The position numbers were made by a program, and so were the translations under genes. 64,000 bases of DNA from Rhodanobacter thiooxydans (GTDB lineage: Bacteria > Pseudomonadota > Gammaproteobacteria > Xanthomonadales > Rhodanobacteraceae). The notes below the pieces were generated by a model. That model was not told the DNA's origin. It was given only the letters and a program-made list of their open reading frames with translations, and ran no database searches. The stretch covers positions 372,001 through 436,000 of the forward strand of contig NZ_CP088923.1 of assembly GCF_021545845.1 (NCBI RefSeq), written 5' to 3'. Numbering within the stretch: the stretch's first letter is position 1; each line of letters begins with the position of its first letter. Shown piece after piece: positions 28,830-37,596 of the stretch.

Positions 28830-30161
28830 ATGCATTCCTTCACCACCTCGTTCAAGGCCGCGCTGCGTTCCCCGCTGCTGCCATTCTGGCTGGTGGTCGC
28901 CTTGCTGCCGTTCGGGCGCAGTTCGGAGCTGGGCACGTTGCTGTGCCTGCTCGGCGTGATCATGCTGTTTGCGCGAAACCCGCAGGCGCTGCGCGAGCAC
29001 CCCGGCGCGCAACTGCTGCTGTGGTTGCTGGCCGCCTACACGGGGGCGGCGCTGTTCTCCGCCGTCGATGCGATCCGGCCGGGCAAGAGCTGGGGCACCG
29101 TGGTTGCGCTGCTGCGCTACGCGCCGCTGGGCCTGTACGCCTGCTTCGCGATTCGCCGCGAGGAGAAGTTGCTGGCGCTCTACGTGGCGGTGGCCTGGGT
29201 GCTGGCGTTGTGGTGCGCCGATGCGTGGCTGCAGGCGCTGACCGGGTGGAGCCTGGGCGGGCACGCCGAGGCCGAGCGCGTTTCCGGCATCTTCGGCGCC
29301 GACAATCTCAAGCTGGGGCCGACGCTTGCGGTGCTGTCGCCGTTCGCGCTGTGGGCGGCGCGGCGGCGCTGGGGGTTGCCGGGCCTGCTGCTGGCGTTCG
29401 CCCTGATACTGGGGCCGGTGCTGCTGGCCGGTTCGCGTGCCGCCTGGTTGAGCTATGCGCTGGTGGCGCTGGGTTTCGCCTGGCGCGAGGCGCGCTCGCC
29501 ATGGCGCTTTGCCGGTTTCTGCGCGGTTGCGGCGGTGCTGCTGGCGCTGGCCGGCGGCATCGCCTGGAAAACCTCGACGCGGTTCCATGACCGCATGGAG
29601 CGCACCTTGCTGGTGCTGCACGGCACCGACCAGTCGCTCGATACCGCGCTCAGCGGCCGGCTCGACATCTGGCACGCCAGCATCAAGATGTTCGCGGCGC
29701 ACCCGATCAACGGCGTCGGTGTGCGCGGCTTCCGCTACGCGTATCCGCAGTACGCGCCGGCGAACGATCACTTCGTGGCCACCGGCGAGGCCTGCGGCGT
29801 GGGCGAAGGTGCCTGCCACGCGCATCAGCTGGTGCTGGAGATCCTCACCGAGACCGGCACGCTCGGCCTCGCGCTGTGGCTGGCCGCGGTCGCGCTGGCG
29901 TGGCGCGCATGGCGCCGGGTCGGCGCCGCGGCGCGAGCGCGGGCGTTCCCCGTCACGCTGGCGCTGGGGGTGATGCTGTTCCCGCTGAACACCCACCTGG
30001 CGTTCTACTCGGCCTGGTGGGGCCTGCTGTTCGCCTGGCTGCTCGGGCTGTGGTGCGCCAGTTTATTTGTAACCGGCATCCCTGCCGGCAAAGAAGAGCC
30101 CGGCATCCGTGCCGGACTCCTCAAAGAAGCACGCTCCTTGGAGGCGCGCGATGGGGCGTGA
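28830..30161 (+). CDS. O-antigen ligase family protein
   Basis: A 443-residue polytopic protein with about ten membrane helices and one large periplasmic loop between late helices, the WaaL/Wzy_C design. Seen: SRAAWLSYALVALGFA and a loop with LSGRLDIWHASIKMFAAHPINGVGVRGF, the ligase signature containing Arg and His. It likely joins polymer to lipid A-core. An ATG 30 bp upstream (28800) is possible. The last 30 codons run through two palindromes (separate entry), so the natural C-terminus was probably shorter. It overlaps the next gene by 11 bp. Confidence 0.88.
   Translation: MHSFTTSFKAALRSPLLPFWLVVALLPFGRSSELGTLLCLLGVIMLFARNPQALREHPGAQLLLWLLAAYTGAALFSAVDAIRPGKSWGTVVALLRYAPLGLYACFAIRREEKLLALYVAVAWVLALWCADAWLQALTGWSLGGHAEAERVSGIFGADNLKLGPTLAVLSPFALWAARRRWGLPGLLLAFALILGPVLLAGSRAAWLSYALVALGFAWREARSPWRFAGFCAVAAVLLALAGGIAWKTSTRFHDRMERTLLVLHGTDQSLDTALSGRLDIWHASIKMFAAHPINGVGVRGFRYAYPQYAPANDHFVATGEACGVGEGACHAHQLVLEILTETGTLGLALWLAAVALAWRAWRRVGAAARARAFPVTLALGVMLFPLNTHLAFYSAWWGLLFAWLLGLWCASLFVTGIPAGKEEPGIRAGLLKEARSLEARDGA
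30073..30115. repeat. tandem palindromes at the 3' end of the ligase gene
   Basis: CCGGCATCCCTGCCGG (30073-30088) and CCGGCATCCGTGCCGG (30100-30115) are near-identical 16-bp palindromes 27 bp apart. They encode most of the hydrophilic tail of the O-antigen ligase and also sit over the ribosome-site region of the next gene. Confidence 0.8.
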
Positions 30162-30903
30162 AGCGCTGTCGGTGGTGGTGACCACCTTCAACAGCGCCGG
30201 CACGCTCGACGCCTGCCTGCGCGGGGTGGCCTGGGCCGACGAGATCGTGGTGCTGGACTCGGGCTCGACCGACGCCACCGCGGCGATCGCCGCGCACTAC
30301 GGCGCGCGCCTCCACGCGCAGCCGTTCGCCGGCTACAGCGCACAGAAGCAGGCGGCGATCGACCTGGCCAGCCACCGTTGGGTGTTGCTGCTGGATTCCG
30401 ACGAATCGCTCGAGGCGGACGCCACGGCGCCCCTGCAGCGGGCGCTGCTCGCGCCGGACTGCGCGGGCTACCAGTTGTGGCGGCGCGAGTGGCAGTTCTG
30501 GCGCTGGCAGTCGCGGCGCGGCCGACTCAACCACTACGTGCGCCTGTTCGACCGGCAGCGTGCGCGCATGAGCGACCATGAAGTGCACGAGGAAGTGCAG
30601 GTGGACGGCCCGGTGGGCGTGCTCGACGTGGTCATCGACCACCACGGCGAGCCCGACGTCGCCGGCCGCGTGGCCAAGGCGAACCGCTACTCCAGCCTGC
30701 AGCAGGCCGACCTGGCCAAACGCCGGGTCGGCTGGCTGCGGCTGCGCATGGTGGCGTATCCGACGGTGGCGTTCCTGCGCTACTACGTACTGCGCGGGCA
30801 CTGGCGCTCCGGTTGGGCCGGCTTCATCGCGGCGCGCATCCATGCGTTCTACGCGTTCCTGAAGTACGCCAAGCTGTACGAGCGACGACGGCCGCGGGAC
30901 TGA
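30151..30903 (+). CDS. family 2 glycosyltransferase (WaaE/KdtX-like)
   Basis: A 250-residue GT-A enzyme. Seen: LSVVVTTFNSAGTLDACLRGV, EIVVLDSGSTDAT, VLLLDSDESLEAD (the D-x-D metal site) and HEEVQVDGPVGVLDVVIDHHGE, diagnostic of the WaaE/KdtX group that adds a glucose to the inner LPS core. The C-terminal FLRYYVLRGHWRSGWAGFIAARIHAFYAF would contact the membrane. It starts inside the end of the ligase gene, so is likely translationally coupled, and is convergent with the GT4 gene at 30914. Confidence 0.9.
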   Translation: MGREALSVVVTTFNSAGTLDACLRGVAWADEIVVLDSGSTDATAAIAAHYGARLHAQPFAGYSAQKQAAIDLASHRWVLLLDSDESLEADATAPLQRALLAPDCAGYQLWRREWQFWRWQSRRGRLNHYVRLFDRQRARMSDHEVHEEVQVDGPVGVLDVVIDHHGEPDVAGRVAKANRYSSLQQADLAKRRVGWLRLRMVAYPTVAFLRYYVLRGHWRSGWAGFIAARIHAFYAFLKYAKLYERRRPRD

Positions 30904-30913
30904 TCCGGCGGGC

Positions 30914-31990
30914 TCAGTCGCCGCTCAGGATCTGCAGGAAGCGGTCGGCGATCACCAGCATGCTGAAGTGCTGCTCCACGTAGTCGCGCGCGGCGGTGCC
31001 CATCGACGCCAGCAGCGCCGGATCGCACAGCTTCAGGATTGCCTCGCGCCACGCCGCCACGTCGCCCGGCGGCAGCAGCAGGCCGGTCACGCCGGCCTGC
31101 AGCGTCTCGGGTATCCCGCCGATGTCGCTGCCCAGCACCGGGACGCCGGCGGCTTGCGCCTCGACCGAGACGCGCCCGAAGGTTTCCGTGGCGACCGACG
31201 GGAAGGCCAGCATCGACATCGCGCTGTAATACGGCAGCACGTCGGGGATCCAGCCCAGGAAGTGGTGCCGGTCCGCGGTAGGGTCCGCTGCGGCGCGTTC
31301 GCGCAGCGCCGCGGCATCCGGGCCGTCGCCCAGCCACAGGCAATGCAGCCGCGGCTGCTGCGCCATTGCCGCGCTGGCCGCCTCGAACAGCGGGAAGATG
31401 CCCTTGCCGCCATGCATGCGGCCGCTGTAGCCGAGTACGATCGCCTGCTCGTCCAGGCCAAGCGCGCGCAGGATCTCACGGCGCCGCTGCGGGTCGGGCC
31501 GGCACAGTTCCGTGTTGACCGGGTTGTAGAGCACCCGCACCAGATGGCCGGGGACGCCCCGGTCCAGATAGGCCTGGCGCGCATGCTCGGAGACGGCGAG
31601 GAAGCGTTGCGCGAGGCGCGGGATCAGCCAGCCGGAAAGGCGCTTCATCGGCGGCGTGCGATGCCGGAACAGCGCCACCGGAATGCGCAGCAGCCGCCCG
31701 ATCAGGATCAGCGGCCAGTACTCCTTGCCGAAATTGCCCACCAGCCAGTCCGGTTTCAGCTGCCGCGCCGCCCTGATGACGGCGAGATAGCCGCGCAGGT
31801 CGAACGCGTTGCGGAACTTCGCCTTGCTCAGGCGGACATCCGAGCCGGCCAGCCCCTGCCAGATCAGTCCGTTGGGGTAGACCACTGCGCCGACCTGATG
31901 ACCGGCCACGGCCATCGCCTGCGCCAGGGCGACGAAGTGGCTGGCGGCGCCGGTGTTCTCGGGATTGGTGCCGACGAAGAGCAGCTTCAC
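30914..31990 (-). CDS. family 4 glycosyltransferase
   Basis: A 358-residue GT-B enzyme. Seen: LLFVGTNPENTGAASHFVALAQAM, YSGRMHGGKGIFPLFEAA and a C-terminal FPSVATETFGRVSVEAQAAGVPVLGSDIGGIPE with the E-x7-E motif as ETFGRVSVE. Start is a GTG at 31990, overlapping the stop of the deacetylase gene (GTGA), so the two are translationally coupled. A role in capsule or LPS sugar transfer is inferred from context; the sugar is unknown. Confidence 0.88.
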   Translation of the reverse strand: MKLLFVGTNPENTGAASHFVALAQAMAVAGHQVGAVVYPNGLIWQGLAGSDVRLSKAKFRNAFDLRGYLAVIRAARQLKPDWLVGNFGKEYWPLILIGRLLRIPVALFRHRTPPMKRLSGWLIPRLAQRFLAVSEHARQAYLDRGVPGHLVRVLYNPVNTELCRPDPQRRREILRALGLDEQAIVLGYSGRMHGGKGIFPLFEAASAAMAQQPRLHCLWLGDGPDAAALRERAAADPTADRHHFLGWIPDVLPYYSAMSMLAFPSVATETFGRVSVEAQAAGVPVLGSDIGGIPETLQAGVTGLLLPPGDVAAWREAILKLCDPALLASMGTAARDYVEQHFSMLVIADRFLQILSGD

Positions 31991-32733
31991 GCGCGGCGAT
32001 CCTCGTAGCGCGACAGCACGCGCAGGGCGAATTGCGGCAGCAGGTGGTGGCGCGCCACCTGCACCCGCGGCAGCTGCCACAGGTCCATGCCGGCAATGGC
32101 GCGGCCGCGCCGGGTGGTGGTGGCGGCATCGAAGCCGGCCTCGCGCGCCACGCCGGCCACGCGGTCGTCGGCGTCGCCGTACGGGTAGCAGAACTGGCTG
32201 ACCGGGGTGCCGAGGCGATCCTCCAGCGTGGCCTTGCTGCCGTGGATCTCGTCGTGCAGCTGGGCGTCACTGCATTGCGTCAGGCGAGGGTGGCTGCGGC
32301 TGTGCGCGCCAATCTCCATGCCGCCGCGGTGCCAGTCGCGGAGCTGCTCCGCCGACATCAGCGGCTTGCGCACGCCCAGCCGTTCGGCGTCCCACTGGTT
32401 GTAGCGGCCGATGCTGCCGCTGACGACGTAGCAGGTGGCGCTGAAGCCGTGGCGCTGCAGGATGGGCAGGGCGGCGTCCAGGTTGTCCACGTAGCCGTCG
32501 TCCAGCGTGATCACGGCGACGCGGCCGCTGCGCTCGCCGCGCAGGTAGGGCATCGCGGCCGACATCGACAGTCCGCGGTAACCGAGCCGGCGCAACAGCC
32601 ACATCTGCCGCGCGAACGCCGCCGGGCTCACGAACAGGCTGCGGTACACGCGCAGGTCGGGCGGCGCGCGCGCGATGTTGTGATACATCAGGATGGGCAG
32701 GGGCGGTGTGCCCTGCGCAGCGGCGTCGTTCAC
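31987..32733 (-). CDS. polysaccharide deacetylase (CE4)
   Basis: A 248-residue NodB-fold enzyme. Seen: PILMYHNIARAPPDLRVYRSLF, ITLDDGYVDN (catalytic Asp and metal-binding Asp), EIGAHSRSHPRLTQ (metal-binding H-x3-H) and FCYPYGDADD. It probably removes acetyl groups from an amino-sugar in a surface glycan. Start is a GTG at 32733 with AGGAGTTGG upstream; the frame continues to 32940 without similarity. Coupled by GTGA to the GT4 gene. No signal peptide was seen, so a cytoplasmic or membrane-associated substrate is possible. Confidence 0.9.
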   Translation of the reverse strand: MNDAAAQGTPPLPILMYHNIARAPPDLRVYRSLFVSPAAFARQMWLLRRLGYRGLSMSAAMPYLRGERSGRVAVITLDDGYVDNLDAALPILQRHGFSATCYVVSGSIGRYNQWDAERLGVRKPLMSAEQLRDWHRGGMEIGAHSRSHPRLTQCSDAQLHDEIHGSKATLEDRLGTPVSQFCYPYGDADDRVAGVAREAGFDAATTTRRGRAIAGMDLWQLPRVQVARHHLLPQFALRVLSRYEDRRA

Positions 32734-32952
32734 TTTCCAACTCCTGTGCCGGTGCGGCGCTGGGGAAGCGGCGCACCGCTGCGCGAACCCGCCGGTCCGT
32801 TCGCACCGCCAGCCTGGAAGGGCCGGCGGCCTGTGCGGATCAGGGTGGTTGCGCAAAGTCGCCACTCGCATGCGAGGCGGGTCGGCGGAGTCGACCCGGG
32901 TCCCGGAATTGGCGCAATTCTCGGCGGGCCAGGCTTTCACCCGGCTTACGGA

Positions 32953-33870
32953 TCAGTAGATCGCGGGCGCCCCGGGCGGGCGGGTCTTGAAGCGCTTGTG
33001 CACCCACAGGTACTGCTCGGGCGCTGCGCGCACCATCTGCTCGATGCAGGCGTTGACGCGGGCGGTGTCGGCTGCTGCGTCGGCGCCGGGGAAGCCGTCC
33101 AGTGGCGCGCCGAGGCGCAGCGCGTAGCCCCCGCCATCCGGCAGGCGGCGGTGGAAGAACGGGATCACCAGCGCGCCGGACATGCGCGCCAGGTGATGGG
33201 TGGCGGTGATGGTGGCCGCCGGCACGCCGAAGAACGGCACGAACACGGTGTCCTTGCTGCGCATGTCCTGGTCCGGCGCGTACCACAGCGTGCCGCCGCC
33301 GCGCAGGTACTTCACGGTGCCGCGGAGGTCGTCTTTCTCGAACATCGCGTCGGCGTAGTCCAGTCGCGCGCGCAGCACGACCCACTCGAATACGGCCGAA
33401 TCCATCCGGCGGTACATGCCGGCGATGCGGATGCGCCGCGAGACCAGTCGCGCGCACAGCTCCAGGTGCGAGAAGTGCCCGCCGACCAGCAGCACGCCCT
33501 TGCCCTGCGCGCGCGCCGCCTCGAGGTGTTGCAGCCCCTCGATACGGGTCGGGATGGCGGCCATGCGCCGCTCGCTGCCCATCCAGCCCAGCGCGAACTC
33601 CACCAGCATCAGGCCGATGTCGCGCAGGTTCGCGTCGACCAGCGCGGCACGCGCGGCAGCGTCGAGTTCGGGAAAGCACAGCGCGATGTTCGCCGCGGCG
33701 ATGCGCCGGCGCTCGGAAGGAACCAGCCGCACCAGCGCGCCGAGCCGCCGGCCCAGCCACATCAGCGCGCGCTGCGGCAGCCGCGCGATCAGCCAGATCA
33801 CGCCCGCGCCCAGCCACGCCGGCCAGTGGCGCGGCGCGAGCAGCGAGCGGGTGAAGCGGGGGCGTGGCAT
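32953..33870 (-). CDS. lipid A biosynthesis lauroyl/myristoyl acyltransferase
   Basis: A 305-residue LpxL/HtrB-type enzyme that adds a secondary acyl chain to Kdo2-lipid A. Seen: N-terminal membrane anchor (HWPAWLGAGVIWLIARLP), GGHFSHLELCARL with the catalytic H-x4-E, and a later YRRMDSAVFEWVVLRARLD, RGGGTLWYAPDQDM and VPFFGVPAATITATHHLA. The start could also be at 33879 or 33888; none has a clear Shine-Dalgarno. It is divergent from waaA with a 126-bp gap that must hold both promoters, a sensible pairing since both act on lipid A. Confidence 0.92.
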   Translation of the reverse strand: MPRPRFTRSLLAPRHWPAWLGAGVIWLIARLPQRALMWLGRRLGALVRLVPSERRRIAAANIALCFPELDAAARAALVDANLRDIGLMLVEFALGWMGSERRMAAIPTRIEGLQHLEAARAQGKGVLLVGGHFSHLELCARLVSRRIRIAGMYRRMDSAVFEWVVLRARLDYADAMFEKDDLRGTVKYLRGGGTLWYAPDQDMRSKDTVFVPFFGVPAATITATHHLARMSGALVIPFFHRRLPDGGGYALRLGAPLDGFPGADAAADTARVNACIEQMVRAAPEQYLWVHKRFKTRPPGAPAIY

Positions 33871-33996
33871 GCCGGGCATCGTGCGCATTGTAGAGGAGGC
33901 CGCCAGCCGGCACCGCGCCGCGACGGCATGCCGCGTGCCCGGCGGGGGCGGCGCGCGCTCTCGTATACTGCCGCGCTGGACTGACGGGCCCCGACG

Positions 33997-35262
33997 TTGC
34001 GTTACCTCTATACCCTCGCGATGTATCTGGCGACGCCGCTGCTGGTGCTGCGGCTGCTGGCGCGTGGCGTGCGTTCGCGGCCGTACCACTGGCGCTGGCC
34101 GGAGCGCTTCGGCTTTTTCGACCCGCCCGGTTTCCGCGGCAGCCTGTGGGTGCATGCGGTGTCGGTGGGCGAGGTGAACGCGGCTGAGCCGCTGATCAAG
34201 GCGCTGCGGCGCGACTACCCGAACGCGCCGCTGGTGATCACCACGGTTACCCCGACCGGTACCGCACGCGTGCAGCAGTTGTTCGGCAACAGCGTGTTCC
34301 ACGTCTACCTGCCGTACGACCTGCCGTACTCGGTGGGCCGCTTCCTGAAGAAGATCCGGCCGCGGCTGGCGCTGATCGTGGAAACCGAGATCTGGCCGAA
34401 CCTGTACTTCGCCTGCCACCGGCGCGGCATTCCGCTGATGATCGTCAATGCGCGACTGTCGGAGCGCTCGCTGCGTGGCTACAAGCCGTTGCGCGGGCTG
34501 CTGCGCTCGGCGCTGCGCTGCGTGCGGCTGATCGCTGCGCAGTCGCGCACCGATGCGGCCCGCTACCGCCTGCTCGGGGCCGCCCCGGAGCAGGTGCTGG
34601 TCACCGGCAACATGAAGTTCGACATGCCGATCCCCGACGGCGCGGTGGCCGAAGGCGCCACGATGCGCGGACACTGGGGGCCGCGGCGGCCGGTGTGGAT
34701 CGCGGCCAGCACCCACGAGGGCGAGGAGCAGGCGGTGCTGGAGGCACACCTGCAGGTGCTGAAGCGTCTGCCCGACGCGCTGCTGCTGCTGGCGCCGCGC
34801 CATCCGGAGCGTTTCAAGCTGGTCGAACACACGGTGCGCAGTCTCGGCTTCACGGTCGCCACGCGCAGCCTCGACGGGGTGCCGTCCACTGCGCACCAGG
34901 TGTTCGTGATCGACGCCATGGGGCAGCTGATGCCGTTCTTCGCGGCCTCCGACCTGGCCTTCGTCGGCGGCAGCCTGGTGCCGATCGGCGGCCACAACCT
35001 GCTGGAGCCGGCGGCGCTGTCGGTGCCGGTGCTGGTGGGGCCGCACACCTTCAACTTCGAGGAGATCACCCGCAGCCTGATCGAGGAGGGCGGCGCCGAG
35101 CGCGTGGCAGATGCCGCACGGCTGGGGCCGGCCGCGCTGAAGCTGTTGCTCGATGCGGTCGCGCGCGCGCGCATGGGGCAAGCCGCGCAGCGCGTGTTCG
35201 AGCGCGAACGCGGCGCGGTGCAGCGGGTCATGCGGCTGATCGACGCCCTGCTGCAGGAGTGA
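33997..35262 (+). CDS. waaA: 3-deoxy-D-manno-octulosonic acid transferase
   Basis: Adds Kdo to lipid IVA at the cytosolic face of the inner membrane. 421 residues. Seen: LWVHAVSVGEVNAAEPLIKAL with the catalytic Glu, ITTVTPTGTARVQQLFG, LALIVETEIWPNLYFACHRRG, then FVGGSLVPIGGHNLLEPAAL, the CMP-Kdo-binding segment. N-terminal hydrophobic helix. Start is a TTG at 33997. It completes a lipid A/core cluster with the acyltransferase gene opposite. Confidence 0.96.
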   Translation: MRYLYTLAMYLATPLLVLRLLARGVRSRPYHWRWPERFGFFDPPGFRGSLWVHAVSVGEVNAAEPLIKALRRDYPNAPLVITTVTPTGTARVQQLFGNSVFHVYLPYDLPYSVGRFLKKIRPRLALIVETEIWPNLYFACHRRGIPLMIVNARLSERSLRGYKPLRGLLRSALRCVRLIAAQSRTDAARYRLLGAAPEQVLVTGNMKFDMPIPDGAVAEGATMRGHWGPRRPVWIAASTHEGEEQAVLEAHLQVLKRLPDALLLLAPRHPERFKLVEHTVRSLGFTVATRSLDGVPSTAHQVFVIDAMGQLMPFFAASDLAFVGGSLVPIGGHNLLEPAALSVPVLVGPHTFNFEEITRSLIEEGGAERVADAARLGPAALKLLLDAVARARMGQAAQRVFERERGAVQRVMRLIDALLQE

Positions 35263-35279
35263 CCGCTCGGAAAACGGCA

Positions 35280-35301
35280 CGACCGGGCGTGGGCCCGGTC
35301 G
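35280..35301. terminator. stem between waaA and tolC
   Basis: CGACCGGGC and GCCCGGTCG form a perfect 9-bp stem around a 4-base loop, between the convergent waaA and tolC genes. There is no T run, so it may be a weak terminator for both or only an mRNA end hairpin. Confidence 0.5.
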
Positions 35302-35325
35302 CGCTTGCGTGCAACGCGCGGTGGT

Positions 35326-36627
35326 TTACTGCAACAGCGCGTTGATCTCCTCGATATCCTTCAGCTCGGCGGTGCCGGCGGTCTGCCTGAGCAGCAGCTT
35401 GTTCAGGATGAACTGGTGGCGGGCCTGCGAGTAGCTGCTCTCCGAGGAGGTCAGGACCTGGATCGCCAACAGCACGTTGGTCATCGTCTGGGTGCCCACC
35501 TCGAAGCCGGCACGGGTCGCCTCCAGCGCCTTGCGGCCCGACTCCACCGAGGCCTTGGCCGATTCCACCTGGGCGATGCCGGCGATCACCGAGCGGTAGT
35601 AATTGAGCGTGTCGCGCACTACCTGGCGGCGCTGCGCTTCCAGCGCGTCGGTGGCGGCGTCGCGCTGGTAGATCGACTGGCGTACGCGCGACTGGGTGAA
35701 GCCGCCGGAGAAGATCGGCACGTTCAAGGTCAGGCCGATGGTGGTCGAGGAGGGGTCGCGGTAGCGTGCGCCGGCGTTGCTGTCCGACCAGCCGGCACCC
35801 TTGCCGTAGCTGACACCGGCGGTGATCGTCGGCAGGTGGCCGGCGCGCGCGGCACTGATGTTGTGCTGCGCCGTCTGCACGTTGTACTTCTGGGTGAGCA
35901 GGTTGGGGTTGGTCTCCAGCGCCTGCTTGACCCAGCTGTCCTGGTCAGCCGGTGTCGGCGGCTGCATCGGCAGGTCGTCGCGCAGCTTCTTCAGTTCACC
36001 GGTCGGCTTGCCGGTGACCTGGGTGAGCGCCTCGCGGGCGTCGTTGAGTGTATTCTGCGTGGCAATGGTCTGCGACTTGGCCGCCTCGTAGTAGGCCTTG
36101 GCCTGGTACACGTCGGTGATCGCCGAGAGGCCAACCTTGAAGCGCTGGTCGGACTGCTCGTACTGCTGGCGGAAGGCATCCTCGTTGGCCTTGGCGAAGG
36201 TCAGCTCGTCCTCGCTGGTGAGCACGCCGAAGTAAGCCGCGGCCACGCGCCCGTAGAGCTCCTGCGCCGCGGCCTGGTACAGCTCGTCCTGCGCATCGGA
36301 GGCCGAGTGCGCGGCCTTGAGGTTGGCGTACTTGCTGAAGTCGAGCACGGTCTGGCTGAGCGTGCCGTTGATCGAGCGCGTGCGGCTGTGGCCGATCTGG
36401 TTGCCGCCGTTGATCTGATTGAGGCTCATGCTGGCGCCGATCTGCGGCAGCAGCAGCGCGCGCGCCTGGTCCACCCCCTCGGCGGTGGCCAGGCGGGTGG
36501 CGTCGGCCTGCGACAACACCGGATCGTTGGCGCGCGCATCGCGATAAGCATCGAGCAGATCCTCGCTGTGACCGGGCAGCGAGACGGCAGCCAGGGCCAG
36601 GGCAAGGGTAAGCAGCTTCAAACGCAT
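35326..36627 (-). CDS. tolC: TolC-family outer-membrane channel
   Basis: A 433-residue exported protein with signal peptide MRLKLLTLALALAAVSLPGHS and the TolC internal duplication: two halves each with long coiled-coil helices and beta segments (LSQADATRLATAEGVDQARALLLPQIG; LLTQKYNVQTAQHNISAARAGHLPTI). Trimers form outer-membrane exit ducts for RND pumps and type I secretion. It lies 35 bp downstream of the pcm-like gene, the usual order in Xanthomonadales, and is probably co-transcribed with it. Confidence 0.95.
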   Translation of the reverse strand: MRLKLLTLALALAAVSLPGHSEDLLDAYRDARANDPVLSQADATRLATAEGVDQARALLLPQIGASMSLNQINGGNQIGHSRTRSINGTLSQTVLDFSKYANLKAAHSASDAQDELYQAAAQELYGRVAAAYFGVLTSEDELTFAKANEDAFRQQYEQSDQRFKVGLSAITDVYQAKAYYEAAKSQTIATQNTLNDAREALTQVTGKPTGELKKLRDDLPMQPPTPADQDSWVKQALETNPNLLTQKYNVQTAQHNISAARAGHLPTITAGVSYGKGAGWSDSNAGARYRDPSSTTIGLTLNVPIFSGGFTQSRVRQSIYQRDAATDALEAQRRQVVRDTLNYYRSVIAGIAQVESAKASVESGRKALEATRAGFEVGTQTMTNVLLAIQVLTSSESSYSQARHQFILNKLLLRQTAGTAELKDIEEINALLQ

Positions 36628-36661
36628 GGGGTGCCTCGTGAGGATCGGTGCGGGGGCGGAA

Positions 36662-37315
36662 TCAGAACACGAACCGCGGTGGTGGTTCGGCGTGGGTCAG
36701 GTAGGGCAGGTCGGTTTCGAACAGGGTTTCTTCGCGGTAGCGACCGGCGCCTTCGTGGGTGAGCAAGGCGGCCTGCTGCACCGGCGACAGGCCGCGAATC
36801 ACCAGCGCGCGCGCACCGGGCTTGAGCCAGTCCAGCCAGCGCGACGGCACCGCGTGTACCGCGCCGGTCACCACCAGCGCGTCGAACAGGCCGTCGGGCT
36901 GCCACTCGCGCACCGCCTCGCCGGTGGCCAGTATCGCATTAGTGACGCCGGCGGCCTGCAGGCGCTGCGTGGCGGCGGCGGTGAAATCGGCGTGGATGTC
37001 GACACTGGTCACCTGCCCGCCAAGGCCGGCCAGGCAGGCGGTGAGGAAGCCCGAGCCGGTGCCGATCTCCAGCACGCGGTCGGTGGGTGCCAGCTCCAGC
37101 GCCTGCAGCACGCGGCCTTCCACCACCGGCTTCATCATCACCTCGCCGTGGCCCAGCGGCAGGCACAGATCGGCGAACGCCAGCTGGCGATGCTGGGCGG
37201 CAACGAAGTCCTCGCGGCGCACGCGGCCGAGCACCTCCAGCACGCGGCCGTCCAGTACTTCCCACGGGCGTACCTGGTTTTCCACCATGTTCACCCGCGC
37301 CTGTTCGATATTCAT
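36662..37315 (-). CDS. protein-L-isoaspartate O-methyltransferase-like protein
   Basis: A 217-residue class I methyltransferase of the Pcm family. Seen: IEQARVNMVENQVRPWEVLD, the SAM-binding VLEIGTGSGFLTACLAGLGG, then VTSVDIHADFTAAATQRL and DALVVTGAVHAVP. True Pcm has a PVG...IP-type substrate motif that is less clear here, so repair of isoaspartyl residues is likely but not certain. An ATG at 37321 is an alternative start. It is the upstream partner of tolC. Confidence 0.85.
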   Translation of the reverse strand: MNIEQARVNMVENQVRPWEVLDGRVLEVLGRVRREDFVAAQHRQLAFADLCLPLGHGEVMMKPVVEGRVLQALELAPTDRVLEIGTGSGFLTACLAGLGGQVTSVDIHADFTAAATQRLQAAGVTNAILATGEAVREWQPDGLFDALVVTGAVHAVPSRWLDWLKPGARALVIRGLSPVQQAALLTHEGAGRYREETLFETDLPYLTHAEPPPRFVF

Positions 37316-37526
37316 TACCATCTGCCATGTCCCGTGGGGAGCGAAAAAGACCAAGAAGGATAAGCGCTGGCGCCTGCCTCGACAACGACACTCCGACACT
37401 CCGGGGTGCTGGCAAGCCTGACGGTTGCCTGCGGGGCCACGAAGTGCCGGAAGTCACCGCCGCGCGTTGACGTTCGTCATGGTGTCCGGCGCACAGGCGG
37501 TGGACACTGACGGCGTTGGCGTCGTT

Positions 37527-37555
37527 CTGGAAATAATTGAACCGTTGCGTATAAT
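37527..37555 (+). promoter_or_regulatory. AT-rich promoter of the TetR-family gene
   Basis: A perfect -10 TATAAT lies at 37550-37555 in an AT-rich island in otherwise GC-rich DNA. The -35 is poor. GTTC and GAAC flank the island as a short inverted pair (around 37524 and 37538), a possible TetR operator half-site arrangement, but the match is weak. Confidence 0.4.
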
Positions 37556-37596
37556 AAAGCTTGGCTATTTCTTTGTGAAGGTGTGAAGGTAGTGGC

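Noticed and set aside
32953..35280. 775-codon minus frame covering the acyltransferase gene and antisense of waaA
   Set aside because: Only the last third, from 33870 downwards, is the acyltransferase; the rest is antisense of waaA.
37524..37541. GTTC/GAAC pair as a definite TetR operator
   Set aside because: Arms are only 4 bp; chance is likely. Mentioned only as a possibility.
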